Origin: Methanobacteriota archaeon | GTDB lineage: Archaea; Nanobdellota; Nanobdellia; Woesearchaeales; SM23-78 | DNA length: 12,923 nucleotides | Direction of reading: 5' to 3' | Assembly (NCBI GenBank): GCA_030637925.1 | Contig: DAOWFR010000043.1 | Coordinates: forward strand, 1 to 12,923 | Part shown: positions 12,262 to 12,923 of the stretch, piece by piece | Layout: every line of letters starts with the position of its first letter | Position numbering within the stretch: the first letter of the stretch is position 1 | The notes under the pieces: model-generated | The model's database searches: none | Seen by the model: only the letters and a program-made list of their open reading frames with translations | Told to the model about the DNA's origin: nothing | Program-made: the position numbers and the translations under genes

Positions 12262-12923
12262 ATGAATAAAAAGGATTTTTTAATCAGCATTACTGTTCTT
12301 CTAGTAACAATATTTCTATTTATATTAATCTCAGAAATAGTCTTCAGAATACATCTTAGTTTTAATACTGGTTTTGAGTGGCATTTTTGGAAGAAAAAAA
12401 ATCATGGTTTGGAGGAACATGAGACGTATTGGGTGTGGCATTTGTTTGAATTTAATGAGTTAAAGTCCTATTCTCTGCAAAAAAAACCAGGCTATTTTCG
12501 TGTAGCTATGGTAGGTGATTCTTTTACTCAGGGAATTAACAGTAACAAGTCTTATCCTAGTCATTTATCTGATTTATTAAATAATAATTTTGATGATGTT
12601 GAATATGAGATAATCAACTTTGGCATTGGTTCAACTAATTCATTAGAACAAGTATTCATTTTAAAAGAGTTTGCTTTGAAGTATAATCCTGATCTTGTAA
12701 TCATTCAAGTAACTCAAAATGATGTTTCTTTTGAGCATCATAACCTAGATCCTTTTATGTATTGTGACATCAAAGCTACTTTTTCTCAAAAATTTTCATC
12801 TTGGTTTCATCGAACTTTTAAGTTTATAAGTTATTTATATCGTAAAGTTACTTTTGGAGATTTTTATCATTACTCTCAGCTATTTCCTGAGTTCCGCACT
12901 AGATGTATGAATCATTCTCTTGA
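12262..12923 (+). CDS. Membrane-anchored SGNH/GDSL-type hydrolase, N-terminal 220 residues (runs off the window)
   Basis: Open from ATG 12262 to the window end with no stop. Residues 7-28 form an N-terminal transmembrane anchor. Block I is VGDSFTQG (84-91) with the candidate nucleophile S87. Block II is NFGIGSTNS (119-127). Block III is VTQNDVSFEH (150-159) with N153-D154, where the usual Gly before Asn-Asp is replaced by Gln. The His of block V would lie beyond the window. Proteins of this plan act as esterases or acyl-transfer enzymes on surface polysaccharides, so an acyl-modification role beside a glycosyltransferase is plausible but inferred. AAGTGA at 12251-12256 is a possible Shine-Dalgarno. 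Four of the six Arg codons are CGN, unlike the AGA/AGG preference of the glycosyltransferase gene. Confidence 0.8.
   Translation, partial: MNKKDFLISITVLLVTIFLFILISEIVFRIHLSFNTGFEWHFWKKKNHGLEEHETYWVWHLFEFNELKSYSLQKKPGYFRVAMVGDSFTQGINSNKSYPSHLSDLLNNNFDDVEYEIINFGIGSTNSLEQVFILKEFALKYNPDLVIIQVTQNDVSFEHHNLDPFMYCDIKATFSQKFSSWFHRTFKFISYLYRKVTFGDFYHYSQLFPEFRTRCMNHSL

Overview
The window is AT-rich and gene-dense, and every sign points to a small-genome archaeon. It carries a Hel308-type helicase, NMD3, a DUF460 protein, transcription factor S, an archaeal/ER-type (Ser/His/Asp) signal peptidase and a dolichol-phosphate-mannose-synthase-like glycosyltransferase. Promoters look archaeal: A/T TATA boxes about 24-30 nt upstream of start codons (leaderless genes), or about 37-40 nt upstream with a G-rich Shine-Dalgarno (SD) between. 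The short, compact proteins and the nested or overlapping gene ends fit a DPANN lineage such as Woesearchaeota or Pacearchaeota. That placement is inference; no rRNA is present.

Layout. 1-1591 (+): C-terminal two thirds of a Hel308-like helicase with an apparent frameshift at the window edge. 1592-2659 (-): PRPP synthetase. 2716-3867 (+): DUF460 RNase H-fold/coiled-coil protein. 3852-4733 (-): NMD3. 4838-5479 (+): signal peptidase I. 5541-6110 (+): TFS and a YggU/DUF167 protein. 6097-7965 (-): dCMP deaminase, a P-loop kinase and thymidylate kinase. 8120-9814 (+): a long, internally duplicated ThyX-type thymidylate synthase. 9827-9937 (-): a possible 36-residue protein. 10109-11074 (-): a PepSY-like protein and a small secreted repeat protein. 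11188-12923 (+): a membrane glycosyltransferase and the start of a membrane-anchored SGNH hydrolase that runs off the window.

The clearest functional theme is 6097-9814, a dTTP-supply island. dCMP deaminase makes dUMP, ThyX makes dTMP, and Tmk makes dTDP. The extra P-loop kinase is translationally coupled to the deaminase. It resembles the kinase half of kinase-deaminase fusion proteins, including the antiphage AvcD type. PRPP synthetase upstream feeds nucleotide synthesis generally. The last part of the window looks like cell-surface work (secretion, glycan building and glycan modification).

Convergent gene ends overlap or abut almost everywhere, so there is little room for terminators. Three of the four divergent junctions share an identical 11-bp TATA core readable in both directions. 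I saw no tRNA, rRNA, CRISPR array or insertion sequence.
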